This document shows positions 38,315-51,013 of a stretch of DNA of 64,000 nt, piece after piece. Position numbers and translations under genes: made by a program. Numbering within the stretch: position 1 is the first letter of the stretch; every line of letters begins with the position of its first letter. The notes below the pieces were generated by a model. It saw only the letters and a list, made by a program, of their open reading frames with translations. It was not told the origin of the DNA and did no database searches. Source of the stretch: Paralichthys olivaceus (lineage: Eukaryota; Chordata; Actinopteri; Pleuronectiformes; Paralichthyidae); assembly GCF_024713975.1 (NCBI RefSeq), contig NC_091094.1, positions 19,118,501 through 19,182,500 of the forward strand. The letters run 5' to 3'.

Positions 38315-41311
38315 TCATGAGCCCATGGTACAAATAGGAATGACGATGATGAGAATGATGACCACCACAGTGGCAATGAGTGCAGTCAGCTTGCAGACCT
38401 TGGCCCGGCGCTGATTGGCCTCTTTGCGCCTGAGCAGTGCATCGTATCCTGGAGTGTAGATGTCGTCCATCCAGAACTCCATGTTGTTGGGGTTTAGAGA
38501 CTCCTGGGCCTGAGGAACCATTATTTTACAGCATTTTAGACCAAATATTAACCCAGATGGACTGAATACAAAGCACAATCTAAACCATTCTGTTAACACT
38601 TACTTACCTTGCATCTGTATGATGCATGTATGCTAGGCCACTTATTCCCAGAAATAAAAATCAAAAGAAAATGCAGAAAGCAAACCCAATTTAGTTATTT
38701 TTAGATTCAAATCACTGACCTAATATGATAATTAATACAAGAATGTTTTTTTTTTAAATTAGTCTATCCCTTTAAAAGTCAGCTATTCTTACCTGTGCGT
38801 CCAAAGAGGAGATCCGTGCCTCTCTGTCATCTACAGTCCAGATGGGCCGCCCTCTCCCCTCAACCAGTCTGGGATCCTTAGTCTTCCCAGAGGTGAGCCC
38901 CCCTGTCAGACTGCTGTCTTTGTGGCGGAACAGGGATGAGTTAAACACTTGTTCCACCAGACTGGAGGACTTACGGGTGAGGAGGTTCGTTGTGCTGCTC
39001 GACTGATCGGTCTAGAAGGAAAATGGGCCAAGCATATATTTTCGATTACTGTATATAAAACCTTTAAAAGTGTTACTTTTTAAATTATTGGAGGGCAATG
39101 TAAACAATATTAATTAGCTAAATACGGCCATCAAACATGCATAATAGTTTGAATTGATAAGCTGTGCAGCAGCCATGCCTAAAAAACAAACTGCAAAAGT
39201 TTGAACCATGGATACATACGGTGCACATACTATATTTTTGCCTTCATACTGGATTATAGTTAAATCTGTTTAAGAGGTGATGGTCAAACAGTTCAAGAAT
39301 ATAAAATGTAAAATTTCCCTACCTGTTCAATTTTTCCATGTGAGGCTTTGCGATCTTTATTTTTTGAGAATGACACTGTCCAGTCTCTTGCAGCGTTAGA
39401 AACTTTCAGCTGATTGGAATCAGGGACTATTTTCTCTTCAGGCTGCGTTTTGGAGGCACGACGAGATGATGCATCTTTCTTCCCTTCTTTCACCCCCTTA
39501 GAATCAGCTGTAACACTTTCTGTTTGCTCCCCAGGAGTGTTCCAGCGGCTCCAGTCCAGACTACTCATGCTGGTCGCCGGAAACAGATTCCCAGATACTG
39601 ACAGAGGTTGAGGTTCCGATGACTCAGAAGGAGTCATAGGGTGGCTCATAAAGGAGGAGACACCACTGAGAGGCTCTAGCCATCGCCCGCTGCTGCCTTG
39701 TCCACCGCCACCGACAGGCTGCTGGATCTTTTCATCCAGACGCTGCAAAGCAGAGAGCACCTGGGAAATCTCAGCCTTCACATCATTCAGTGAGTCCAGT
39801 TGTCTTTCTATCTGGCTCATACGGAGCAGCAGCTTACAGACACTGGCCTTCAGCCCATCATCACTGCTTTCCAAAGAGTGGAAAAGCCTCTGAAGTTGAC
39901 CTAAGCGGCCACGTCTGGCCTCAGGGGTGTCCTGGTTGATGGCCCCTGTTGGATCACTGGGGTGCAGGACTCCTGTAGAACCACACATGCTAATGTCATC
40001 TAAGAAACGAAAAATTACACTGATGTCATCCTCACAAAACTCTGGGTCATCTAATGAGGTCATGAAGGAGAGGCGATCAGCATGGACCAGGCTACGGAGG
40101 CGCCTCGGGTCCGGTGGGTCTGTCTGGGTTCCCTGAGCCTTGACTCCATCACCTCCACTTGGCAATCCACTATCCCCACTCTCACCTCCCGAGGACCCCA
40201 AAGCAGGTGTTGATCTCCTGGGAAGTTGCCCTCTTTGTGATTCTATGCCAATTCCAACACTGCCTAAACCTAACCGGTCCTCTAGACTGTGGCTCTTGTT
40301 GCTCCAGATTGGTCTTTGATTTCTGGGAGGTTGCAGGTGTAGAGGGGAGCACTCCGCAACTGACCCAGGTCCAAAATAAGTTGAGTCTTGCAGGTCATCA
40401 AGGCTTTCATGTTTAGCCCTCTGCTCTGGCAATTGTTGGACTGTTGTTGGTGACGGGTAAGGATTTGGGATTATTTCAAAACTGTGTTTGTCAAAGCCTT
40501 TCTGCAAAATGTTGGGACTAGGAGACTCACTGTTGACGGTCACCTGGGGTATAAGAGGCGGCTGGTTATGGAAGTCCTTCCTAAAGACGTTTCTTTTCTG
40601 GTCAACAGACGACTCCGGTTCAGGTTCAAACACCTCCACAGGAGCAGAATCTCCACTAGACTCACTGTCCGTCTCCAACGGCAAGTAGATATTCTTCATG
40701 ACCTCGTTGGGGATTTGACCACTAGAATACAAGAGTGTTGTGTGAGGCAAGTCGAAAGACACGGCCCTCGCTCTGACTGGAGGGGAGGACACAAGGGAGA
40801 TGGGATCGGGGGGAAGACTTCCTCGCTTGCGGGCAGAGTAATTTGATTTCGGAATCAGCAAGTGCTGGTCGATGGGCCTTCCTCCGGAATCAGAGTGGGC
40901 TCGTGCTCTTTCTCGACCAGAAATGTTCAGCTGGTGGATTCCAGGCAGACTGGGGCCTGGGGAATGGTCAACTGGGAGGATTGCCTGGGCTCTGATTGGC
41001 TGAATGTCATCTGTAGCCCCACCCGTCATCTGAATAAGATTGAAGATAGTTACAATGTCAGCAGCGACGCCTATGGGTGAAAGCCCCTGGCCCCTGGTGG
41101 AAACCCTGTCTCTAAAGAGAGTGGCTGGGAAACAGGGGTCCCGGCTGGCAGCAGCAAACAGCAAACTCCTGAGCTCAATGAGGTGCTCGAGGTCAAAGCG
41201 GGTGCTGACCATGCGACAAAGGTCCTGAAATGTCAGCCACTGGCGCATATTGGCCAGTTCCTCCAGGATCCCCAGAAGGACCCCGGGGTATTCCTGCTGC
41301 AGGTTAGCCAT
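38315..41311 (-). CDS. minar1: MINAR1/UBTOR, intrinsically disordered Notch2-binding receptor 1
   Basis: MINAR1 (KIAA1024, UBTOR) is a tail-anchored, largely disordered protein reported to bind NOTCH2 and to limit mTOR signalling. Three coding exons, 39323-41311, 38793-39011 and 38315-38509, give 800 aa; all borders are GT/AG and phase 0. Residues 1 to about 125 look folded (QEYPGVLLGILEELANMRQW and following), about 130-700 are Ser/Pro/Glu-rich and disordered, and the C-terminal 64 residues hold the conserved block FWMDDIYTPGYDALLRR followed by a hydrophobic span (about 775-797) ending CTMGS. Human MINAR1 is somewhat longer (about 916 aa) and its paralogue MINAR2 is far shorter, so this is the MINAR1 type. 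The ATG is preceded by an acceptor at 41,318, and a CAG/GTAAGG donor at 42,272 suggests a noncoding first exon. A teleost duplicate (a or b) cannot be told apart here. Confidence 0.93.
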
Positions 41312-41318
41312 GGCTCAC

Positions 41319-43390
41319 CTGAGGAAAAAACAAGGCAGTCAGAAAGGCAAAGCAAATGTATTTCTATGGCAGCTTTAAAAAAAAAAAAAAAAAGGAAATT
41401 TAAAAAGATTTACTTAACATATGAAAGGCCTTTAAAACAAGAAATAAAACTGATATAAGGAGTACAAAAAGTCACAAATATGATTGCAGCAAAGTCCTAC
41501 ATCTAATCTGAGAAATGCAAGTAAATCTTTAATACATGGTGCTAATAAAAAAAATTTGTTCTCTTAGTAAAAGAAAAGAAATTATTTATTTTTTTATTCT
41601 TGGAAATATAATAATGGTAATAAATTCATAATATGATACTTGTTGCAAAAATGTATAAAATTACACGTTAATAAGAGCAATAGTATTATGAGGATGTTGT
41701 TTTGTATTGCTGTATAATTATTATTGCTGTCATTATATTGTGTCTTAATAATGTTAATAACCAGGTTATGTGTTTTAGCTCTTCACTAAATTACACTTTT
41801 CAAGTGTTTACAATATAATAAGGTTTCATTATCAGTATGTATTTAGTCGACATTGTGTGACTGTCAAAGCATTCAGTTTAAATGATTGATAGAAAAGGTT
41901 CTTTGAATGATAATTTTCAAAGCGACCTTATTTTGGGCCCTAAAATAACCTATCATCTGATGTGATGACGCCGTCTCACTGCGCATATCTTTACCTCACT
42001 GGACATTTTTAATCCCCTCATTTCTATTAACAGCTTCAGGGCAGACTCACAACTTCATTGAGCTAAGGAAATACTGACGTACCCTCAGAGATAATGTAAT
42101 CAGGTCACATGAACAATCTGAAGATACAATCAGGACAGAGAAGGCAATTTTAAAAAGGTGTAACAATCGAATACTATTTATCAGCTTGGACAATAATAAA
42201 GACATTATCATGTAATGTGGGTTGTCAACGTCTTATTAAAATTGTAGGTTCAATGGAGCATTGACCCTTACCTGAATCTATCCAAAGACAATTACAACCA
42301 CGCCTGCATCCATCAACACTGACGAATAACATCCAGTTTTAAGCCAAAAGCGTAAATAGATCCAGGTCGTCTCATGCTGTCACACTCGTTTCATGGGCTC
42401 CTGTGTTTGTAGCAGCGACTAGCCCACAGCCCAGGCAGCAGAGGAGAAAATTAGAAATCAGGTCATCTTCCCACAAGTCCCTGCAGTGCCCTCGGGGACC
42501 TCAAAATACATCCAAACGGTTTCCCCTCACCAAAGATCAGCAATGAACACTCCGGAAGTCAACAATACACCCACATTTCTAACAGATACACAGGAGGAGA
42601 GACACTCTCTCAGCAGGACACTCCTGTGTGTATGAGCGAAGCCAATTCTGGAGTATATTTTCTCAGAGTGCCACAGCAATAATTGGTTATGCTTGCAAGG
42701 TGAGTTTAGGAATAAAGGTCAGATTAAAAATTGATGTTCACTAATTGACATTCCTAAAAGTCTAAACTGACAGCAAACCATAAGACACAGGGTGAATTGC
42801 ATGCTAGATTGCTGCCTGGACACACAAGTGTGTGCCAGACCTTTTGCCATTACTCTGCATTATCATCCATAAAGGCTTGTACTTAAAACCCCATTAGAGC
42901 AAGAGCAGGGCAAGGCTTTCATCGCTGAGTAGTAGCACTCTGCTACAATCTGAACAGACAACTCTAATTCATCTGACAATTCACAGAGGAGTGCATCCAT
43001 CATCCCATGTACTCAGCAATCAATGGGGATCTATGCAGTGAATCAGCCGTGGAATGAAAAGCAATGTGGGTTAAGATATAGGACAATGATAGTTCTTTAT
43101 ACCAGGTGACAAAGTACAAAAAGTTAATTATGTATTCAAAAGATAATCTGATTGGACATTGTTTTTCAGGGTTGGATTATTTAAGACATTTAAAATAATA
43201 TAGACTTATTGCTTTTGTCAATACTGCTACATTTTAATAACTTACTTCAAGCAAAACACTTTAAACATTTAAAACAAGCACCTTCATAACAACAACAATA
43301 ATGAAGTTTTATTCATTTATAAACTAGAAAAATAAGGGAATCTTTTCATAGTTCACCATAAAAACATGTATACATTGGCATTATATGATT
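41319..43390. other. minar1 5' UTR intron/first exon and gap to evc
   Basis: The stretch 41,319-42,271 is the likely intron in the minar1 5' UTR; it includes a poly-A run at 41,376-41,393. The likely noncoding exon lies upstream of donor 42,272, within roughly 42,273-42,650. From there to 43,390 I see only unique AT-rich DNA. TTTATT at 43,308-43,313 is an AATAAA on minus, 78 bp beyond the evc stop. Confidence 0.5.
43308..43313 (-). terminator. Probable evc poly(A) signal
   Basis: A canonical AATAAA on the minus strand 78 bp after the evc stop codon, well placed for the transcript end. Confidence 0.5.
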
Positions 43391-46300
43391 TCAGCTGAGA
43401 TGGGACTTTTGTTCTGTTTTCTTCTTTGGTTTTGATTTAACCACTGGTGTTACAATAGTTGGAGTCAGTGAAGGATTCAATGCTGGATCTAATGCTGGGT
43501 TCAGGGCAAGCAGATCCAATATTGTGCCACTTTGGTCACCTGTAGAAATACAACATAGCAGAGGTCAGGTAATGTGGGAGTGGCACAAAATTCTCAGTTT
43601 TCATTGAGTTTTCTCAATTGGGTTTGACTTTCACATATGAAGAATGCAGTAGGGGAGATTGTCTCAATCAGACTCATTCACAACAATGGGAACATTTCTG
43701 GAACATGCAGGAGTCAGAACATAACAAATAAATGCTGCTGCACATTGTCATTAGACGTCCTGCTGTATTCTCACATGGGCCCACTCAGATAGTTTCCAGG
43801 CATTTTACTGGTGGGCCGGCAGATAGAGTAAATATCCGGTACAACTGATTGGACATTTGTGTTCTCAGATCAGAGATCAGTGCATGTCTGAAAGCAGTTA
43901 TACTGTTATTCTGTGGGGATAGTCTCTTACCGGGGTTGTCCACGTCATCACTGGGCTCTGGTTCTGGACTGTGGAGTGAAACCCGCGCCAAGTCCGCCAC
44001 ATCATTTATAAAGCTTTCTTCTGCCTCCTAATTGAGACAGTAACACAGTGCTGACAAACAATAACAGTGCCGGATAGTACATACATTCATTAATTCAGAA
44101 ACACAGTAGACCGGAAGCAGACTTACCACCATCTGTTTTTTGATCCTTTCCATGGTTTCATCTTGGGCCACTTTCTTCTGCCTCAGTTCCTCGTATATCA
44201 TCTCCTGCTGCTGATCACTCAGCTCCAACACCCTCCTTTTGTGATGTTCAACCCTAATACACACAAAAACAAAGAAGAAAAATAAATGGTGCTATATTGA
44301 TGTAAGATAGACTGAGTACTCCACAAAAAATGACCAGCACTGCAGGGGTTGTTGTACCTCTGTTGAAACTCAGCGGACATGGGTTTTTTGCCCCAGTTCA
44401 CCAGCTCCCTTTGCAAGGCTCTGTTCAGCTGACTGCTGCTCTCTCGCTGCTCATTCATCTCTGAGGGGAAAGTTTACAGTTTACAGTGGAGTTAACACAC
44501 AGTATTTATCAATACTTGTAATGCTGTATTTTAGTATTTTTGTGCGTGGTGTCTACATGAAAAAATAAAAAGTTTTATAAATATTATTCTCAGATCACAA
44601 AACAGCATGTGTTGGAATTGTCCTCTCACCTTGGTTTTTGTTTTGCTGATCCTGCTGTAGTTTTTTGGTAACGTCCTGTAATTGGGAATAGTAGTTCTGG
44701 ACCAGTGTAGTGAGAGAATCTTTGGTGACATATACGCTCTCTGACACAGCTTCTATCAGGTGGTGCTAGTGAGAGAAAAGCAAAGGTTGCGATTTACCTG
44801 AAAACTAATCTGAAGCTGTTTTCAGACATGAATTGCATGCAGGGGGCAGGACATGACATATTAACTCCGCCTCTAAAAAGACATGCGTTAGTTTAATTTA
44901 TATCGGAGTTTAGTACATGTAGTACATGCAGCTTAAGAAACACACAACAGAAATTTGATACGAACAGGAGTTTGATACCTTTAAGCTACTATCTGTTTTC
45001 GGAGAAGCCAGGGACTCTGTGGGCACCTTCTCCATCATCTGCTGGATGGATTGGCTGAGGGCATTGCCGAGCACCAGCTGCGCATGGCTCTGAAGCAGCT
45101 CCATTCCTGTTTCCAGTTCAGAAAGGAACTCCTGCTGGAAGCTGTGGCCCACCAGCTGACTCTCTGGACCCAGATGCCTCTCTGCCAGGCTGGCACTGCT
45201 ATTCTGTCATTAGGAAGAAACAAAAGCATTTGAGCCTAGACCAAGTTCTTTCAATCAGTCACATTGCAGAGTCCTCAGTGTATGTGTCGTCTATTGAGGA
45301 ATAACTAAAAGAAGAAGTCAAAATGTAATTCTCACTAAAGATAGATTCTGTCATGAATTATCAGACTCAAACATTGTGTTTGCATGTGTTTATTTTCTCC
45401 ACCTTGTGAGTTGAACTGTTGCAGAACTGGCTTTTACTGGGATCCTCCATTAGCGCTGCTCTGAAGTCAGTCTGAGAGAGCCCCTTCAGCTTGGACAGCC
45501 TCATTTCCTTCAGCATGTGCAGACTGAAGTGCCTGACCACAAAGCACCTCTGCACTGCCACCAACAGGTGCTTGTGTTTCTTCTCTAACAGCATCCCCTC
45601 TTCACTGAGGACAGGATCATGTTGCATTATTTTAAAGCACCTCATAAACATTGATTCAGATATAAACAGATATGCTCACATACTGTAGTTGTATTGGAAA
45701 TCTGCTATGAGTGCAAATTCAGTTTTATTTTCAACAGGTTTTTCACAAATTAAGGTGCTTAAGATGCTGACATCTCACCTGTTTATCGTGTAGCTCTGTC
45801 TGGCCACCATGGTTTGGAGAATCTTCAACTGTTGCTCACTCAGATGTTTGAGGCAGGCCTGAGCCTGAGCCATCTCCTCACTGCACCCCTTCCGAAAAAC
45901 AGGCAGTGGGAAAGTTAAATATTGAAAGAATCAAACTGCCACACAACAGAATAGTTAAAATGTAGATAAAAAATATTTAATGTGTCTGATCCACTGTGTT
46001 TCTACTTGTCTATCTTTATCCAGCTGAGCCCTCATGTCGTCCAGTTGCAGCTTGATAGAGCACTCTGCCTGCTGCAGCTGTGCAACCAGCTCCTGCTCCA
46101 GGTTCAACCACAGCTTCTCACAGCTCTCAGCAGAGAGTTCAGACTGAGCAGAGACAGAGGCCAGAAAGATTTCCTTGGCTGGCTCCCCAAGCTTCTTTGA
46201 CCAGGAGGCACGGAGTTTCTGAAGATTTCATTCAAGAGTAGAAGACATATATAAACACACGCTCAGACAATTCAAAATGATACACTATTTAATTTTTTAC

Positions 46301-49300
46301 CCTCCAAAGGTCACAGAGAGCTTCAGCCACTCTGTTCTCCTGCTGCAGATCCAGATCAGAAATCTGCAGCCTGTGTTTGACCAGCAGCTCCTGATAAACC
46401 TGCAGGACCAGTTACAGTTCACATTTAGATACCAGTGGATTAACATGGGCTTACGAGTAGAGAAGAGACAATTATAAACCAGACAGCTCTCATGACTGCA
46501 TCACACTTCTAAACTAATACAACTCAGAACCTCCATCCAGTTGTTTGGCCGATGAGTTATATAACAGTAATCCCTGATTGTCATATTTATTTAAAAGAGG
46601 CTAAATGTTGTGACCTTGGTGAGCTGCTGTAGGTCACTGTGAGAATGTGTCTGTTCCAGGATGCGAGTCTTTTCCTTAGTCTGGCTCCTCTGAAGCTTCT
46701 TCCGCTTGGACTCCATTTTGCAGCACTTGTCGTTCACCAGCTCCTTCGTCTTCCTCAAGCACTCTGGAACAATAAAGCTGGACTTTTAGAGTATTGTTTC
46801 AATGATGATTTTATATATATATATATATGAGCAGCAGCATTGATTTTGACAATTTTGTGTGTCTTTGAGTACACTGTAGTACAGCGGTACAAGTCTTTTT
46901 AATCTGTCTGATGCTGAAAGATGTAGCATGAGAGTCTGCAATGCACTAATAGACATGCTATTCAGTGGTGTCCTGAAAGAACCTGACCTTATTTGAGGAG
47001 CTTAAGACAAAATGGTCTATTTTGAGAGTACGTCATTGGAGTTTGAAAAGTAGGCTAGATGTGGTCCACTGCTACCTGCCACCAGAAACTCCTAGATTAT
47101 AACCAAACACTATTTTTTCACTTTTACAATCACAGTCCTGCAACAATGCTCACTGCAAAATGGCAACCATCTTTTGTTTCTGTTTCGTATTACCTGGTAG
47201 TAACTCTAAAAAAATGTATTATAGCAGGAACCATTTTGATTGTACATGTCTCACCCTCAGTGCAATGCTGCAGGCCTTTCATTAGAGCAGTCTGAACTTC
47301 TGAAAGTATCTTTTCCATGTGGTTAAAAGTCAAGATGTCATCGCTCGTCAGCTGCTCCAGTGTAGTGGCTATCAAGCTCTGCCTCAGAGACACTTCCCGC
47401 ATGAGCAGGGCAGGTTGGGACTGAAGGAGCGCAGTGAGCTCCTCCCACCACAGCAGCTTCTGCTGTATTCTCTATGAGAATTAAACATGTTACTCAAAGA
47501 ATGTTGTGATCTCAAATCTATTTTATGCCAACTAAGAGCTTGTAGTTCTTACTCTTAGCTCTGCTTCTTGTATGTTCACCAGGTGGTTCTCTACCAACAG
47601 AAGAGTTTGAATGAGAGACAAAATGACATCCTGGGCTTCATCCCTGGAGAAAACGCTGGACTTCATCAGCAGAGTCTGAGACAAGTCTTCCACCTGTTTG
47701 CTGAAACCTTTGGACTGTAAAGAGACATTTCATTACATTTCTTTTCTATAAATAGAGGTGTTTAAAATATTTACTTTATGGGTTTTTCCTATTACGTTTT
47801 ACCATTTGAAGTCCACTTTCAAGGAGATCTTTCTGAGCTCTTTCGATCTCCTCCAATGTACAGGGAGCGTCATCATTTTTCTCGCTGGCAGTGTGTCCTG
47901 CAGACGACTGTTTCTTCAGCTCATTTAGTTCCTAAAATAACAAATGAGAAACTAAACTTTCCTGTGGATCAAACTCTAAATGTAAGTGTTTCAGAACTGC
48001 AAAAACACTGCATTATGCATACAGATACAAAAAAAAAACAATTTATATGACAACAAAGCAGATACAATGAATACTTCATTCTGTTCTACCTTTTCCTGTG
48101 TTTGAAGAATATTCTTGCAGAAGTCAGCATCATTTTTGTTTCTTGGAAACCGGCAGATAAATATTTTTTTCACCATTTGAAGAAAGATCTGTAGCAGCAA
48201 TAAGAAGAAACAAGATGTAATACAAAAACAATTCATATACACCTTATATCCCCATGATAAACAGTTAATGAAACAAATTACATCTACTCACCAGGTATTT
48301 TTCTTCCTGGAGGTGACAACAAAGCTGTTGTACATCCTGCAGGGCCAAACAGTAAAGACTGATCCTGCCTTCAAAACTGCAGAGAAAGCAAGATAATTCA
48401 ATTCAGTCTGGTTTGTGCATAGTTGCTGTGGATAAATGTGTACGATTACAGATTAACGTTTAGAGACCACAAACCCCCTACCCTGTTTGTGTCAGTGTGT
48501 GAGGGTAGTGAGAGACCCGAGTGAAGCTCTGGTTCTGCAGGCTCTTGGGGACCAGCGAGGAGGAGATAAACTGACTGCTGTCATCATTGTCCTGCTCTTG
48601 GCTCAGAGACTCTCCATCGGTGGACGACGACTCCTCGTTAGGCATTGCAGACAATTTGGTGTGCTCGTGTAGTGACGGGTTGGATGCTCCATCTGCTAAA
48701 GGCTGACAGGTAGAGGGAACAGTTTCAGGAAACACTTTCTTTACAATATAATATTTTAGATATCTTTACATACAACATGCTCAATAACTCACAGTTAGTA
48801 ACATGTCATTCCTATTATTAAGTTAACCTTTATCGATTTATATTTTAATTGATTCTTATGCCTGTGTTTAATCTTATGCCAATGAAGAACTAGTGAAGTA
48901 AGACTTTCATGGTAAGGTGCAGCCTTTTTTAATGTCTTTATGTCTAAAGAAAAGGATTGTGCTCTAATTGGGTTGCTGTGACAGTCTTACATGTTTGACA
49001 GTGTATCTGTTCCTTTACTTTGATTCTGCTACTGTACTTTTTAAAATATTTTTCAAGTGTTCATGCGAGCTGGGGCCATTTTGGTGCATGACATTCTGAA
49101 AAATAAATTACATACTGATTTGAATCTGATTGGCTCACACTTAATTACACATTAATGCAGCTCCTTGGATTGTAACATGTTAAGTTTGTCTACTCACATT
49201 TAATTACATGTTACACCAACACGTGTGTGCAGACTTACTCTGTATTTTTGGTTGATTGGATAAACCACTTTTGCTCTGGATGCAAATGCGGCTACATCGC

Positions 49301-50154
49301 TGTTCACAGGCAGCTGCTTCTTCTCCTGGTCAATGAGTACACCAACATAAATGGTTAGTGGAAAGTTTATAAGTAAACAAACATCGAAACAATTTGCACA
49401 ACTGGCAATACCAGCACTTTTAGCCTTACTTTATGGCTGTAAATTAGGGCTGGACAAGAGGGCCAAAAATATATAAACGTTCATATCAGTTTATATTAAT
49501 AATTACCAATATAAATGTTTAATTTATACGATTAGTCAGATTTTTGCTCCCGGGACCAGGACAATGACAAAGTTTTGATAAATAGCAAAACATTTTAAAA
49601 AATCTGAGGTAGATCAATAATGTTTTATACCTCCTTACTGCAGTATATTGACATATCTTGACCCTTTGTTATATTGTTATTGATGATCATCACAGAGATT
49701 GTTTTACTGTCCAGCTCATTATAGATCTAATGCAACGTCATCATCCTCATGTGTTAATCAATCAATCAATCAATCAATCATTCAATCAATGTACTGTATG
49801 TTATAGAGAGTACCTTTTCATTGGTGGCAGCGGGGGGAGCCTCCTTCCTGCTGACACAGTCACTGTGGTTGTCCTCAGGCTCCAGCAGCCTCCTCGCGTT
49901 ATAACCCTGAGGTAAAGAACGGTGGAGATGTGAAGTAGAAATACAAAGTGTTTACAACGAGAGGTCAGGTTGTCTACCTGTCTGGTGAGCAGCAGAGGCT
50001 TCAGACAGAAGACATAGAGCAGAGCAGCAGCTAACACTCCGCACAGTCCCCCACACACCGAGGCCACACTCAGCAGATCCGTGTACACGTACAGAGACTC
50101 GGAGAAGACCACCGTGACATCTACGCCACAATCCGCCACTTCGTGTCCCGTCAT
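43391..50154 (-). CDS. evc: EvC ciliary complex subunit 1
   Basis: EVC with EVC2 forms the EvC complex at the base of primary cilia, which passes the Smoothened signal to GLI; human loss causes Ellis-van Creveld syndrome. Twenty minus-strand exons give 959 aa (human 992): 49978-50154, 49814-49906, 49239-49325, 48482-48702, 48292-48376, 48090-48188, 47803-47931, 47553-47714, 47255-47471, 46615-46763, 46301-46399, 46006-46218, 45779-45888, 45403-45604, 44979-45203, 44630-44765, 44358-44460, 44127-44253, 43931-44027, 43391-43539. Phases all agree. A membrane span covers residues 29-51. Landmarks are AKVVYPINQKYR, PLADGASNPSLHE and a long coiled-coil body including ESVYVT; the tail ends KPKKKTEQKSHLS. 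Exon 10 has a weak donor (GTCACA), and exon 13 needs an AAG acceptor because the stronger CAG 8 nt inside opens on TGA. It is head to head with evc2. Confidence 0.96.
44811..44850 (+). repeat. Dispersed repeat family 2, fragment
   Basis: CTGAAGCTGTTTTCAGACAT and the next bases match the start of the copy at 20,830. It lies in evc intron 15. Confidence 0.45.
46811..46829. repeat. Short (AT)n tract
   Basis: A run of TATATA of about 18 bp inside evc intron 9. Confidence 0.7.
48931..49115 (+). repeat. Dispersed repeat, copy 1 of a pair flanking the evc/evc2 promoter
   Basis: The run from GTCTAAAGAAAAGGATTGTG through CTGTTCCTTTACTTTGATTC and TCATGCGAGCTGGG to AAAATAAATTACATAC is repeated in the same orientation at 51,824-51,997. 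It lies in evc intron 3. No coding capacity or clear ends were found. Confidence 0.7.
49756..49792. repeat. (AATC)n microsatellite
   Basis: About nine tetranucleotide units (AATC, one AATT-type variant) in evc intron 2. Confidence 0.9.
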
Positions 50155-50233
50155 CTCACACTGGACTCAACAAACTGTGGGGAAAGTGTGTGTTAGCACT
50201 TAGCTGTGAAGGCCTGACAACAACAGGAGACAT

Positions 50234-50248
50234 GTTACTGATGGTAAC
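50234..50248. promoter_or_regulatory. RFX-type X-box in evc/evc2 promoter
   Basis: GTTACTGATGGTAAC is an inverted repeat of two GTTAC half sites with a short spacer, matching the RFX X-box pattern. It sits 80 bp upstream of the evc start codon. RFX factors drive many ciliary genes, which suits evc and evc2. Function is inferred from motif and place. Confidence 0.55.
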
Positions 50249-50427
50249 AACACAGACCCAGCTGCTCCTCCTCACTGTTCACCATCAACCGGTTAGCTCG
50301 CATCTTTCTCTTCTTTAGATCCTATCCTCTCTCACCTACTTCACACTGTTTAAATAATAAAAGACGACGAATTAAGAAATCTCTTTCCAAACACTTTCTC
50401 CAAAACGACAAAGTCGGTGTAAACTCC

Positions 50428-50434
50428 AGCCAAT
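50428..50434 (+). promoter_or_regulatory. CCAAT box in evc/evc2 promoter
   Basis: AGCCAATGGG, an NF-Y-like site, lies within the bidirectional promoter. NF-Y sites are frequent in head-to-head promoters. Confidence 0.4.
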
Positions 50435-51013
50435 GGGTGGACAGGGATCAGAAAGGAGGACAGACACAGTAGAGCTAGCGAGCATTAGGGCGGAAATCAG
50501 CTCTTCAGTATAAAACCACAAGAATGACCCGAGGCAGAAAATGAAGGCAACAATAACTTTGAAAAATGCATACATCTCACCTGGTAAACTAATGTTTTAT
50601 TATCATTTATCTGATTGTATTAGATCAGAAAAATTCCAACAACCCCGCGGGACAACACATCTACTTTTAATTTGAAATTCAGAACCGGAAATCAGCGTGT
50701 GTACTCCATGGCTCTTGATAGCTCAGAGGAAATGCCCGTTGTTCCAAAGTTTTGGAAAAAGTTTGTCAGGAGTGGAGCCGCCGCAGTGATTGCGGACGCT
50801 GTGTTCGTGTATACGTCTCTGAAATGGCGCCTGAAGCTTCTCCTGAAATGTTAACAAACCAGTGACATGTTGTTGTTTTTGACAGAGACGCTGTTTGAGG
50901 AGTTTTCTGAGGAAAGAGCTGTAGAAATGCTTCGGTGGGTTTAACCACCATCTCTGGATGTAGCCGGTTAGCTAGCGGCTCTCCTCGGTGAGAGCGACAC
51001 AGCGACAGTACGA

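Larger units (their letters stand above)
50155..51013. promoter_or_regulatory. Shared bidirectional promoter of evc and evc2
   Basis: Only 859 bp separate the evc start codon (minus) and the evc2 start codon (plus). The segment is richer in CpG than its flanks and includes an X-box at 50,234-50,248 and a CCAAT box at 50,428-50,434. EVC and EVC2 are also head to head in mammals, so the arrangement is ancient. A 48-codon frame at 50,708-50,854 is discussed as a finding. Confidence 0.75.

Noticed and set aside
38315-38599. Independent 94-aa membrane protein starting MLTEWFRL
   Set aside because: The N-terminal part is intron; a CAG acceptor at 38,510 makes this the last exon of minar1.
39414-41228. 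Several plus-strand frames opposite minar1
   Set aside because: Antisense shadows of the long minar1 exon.
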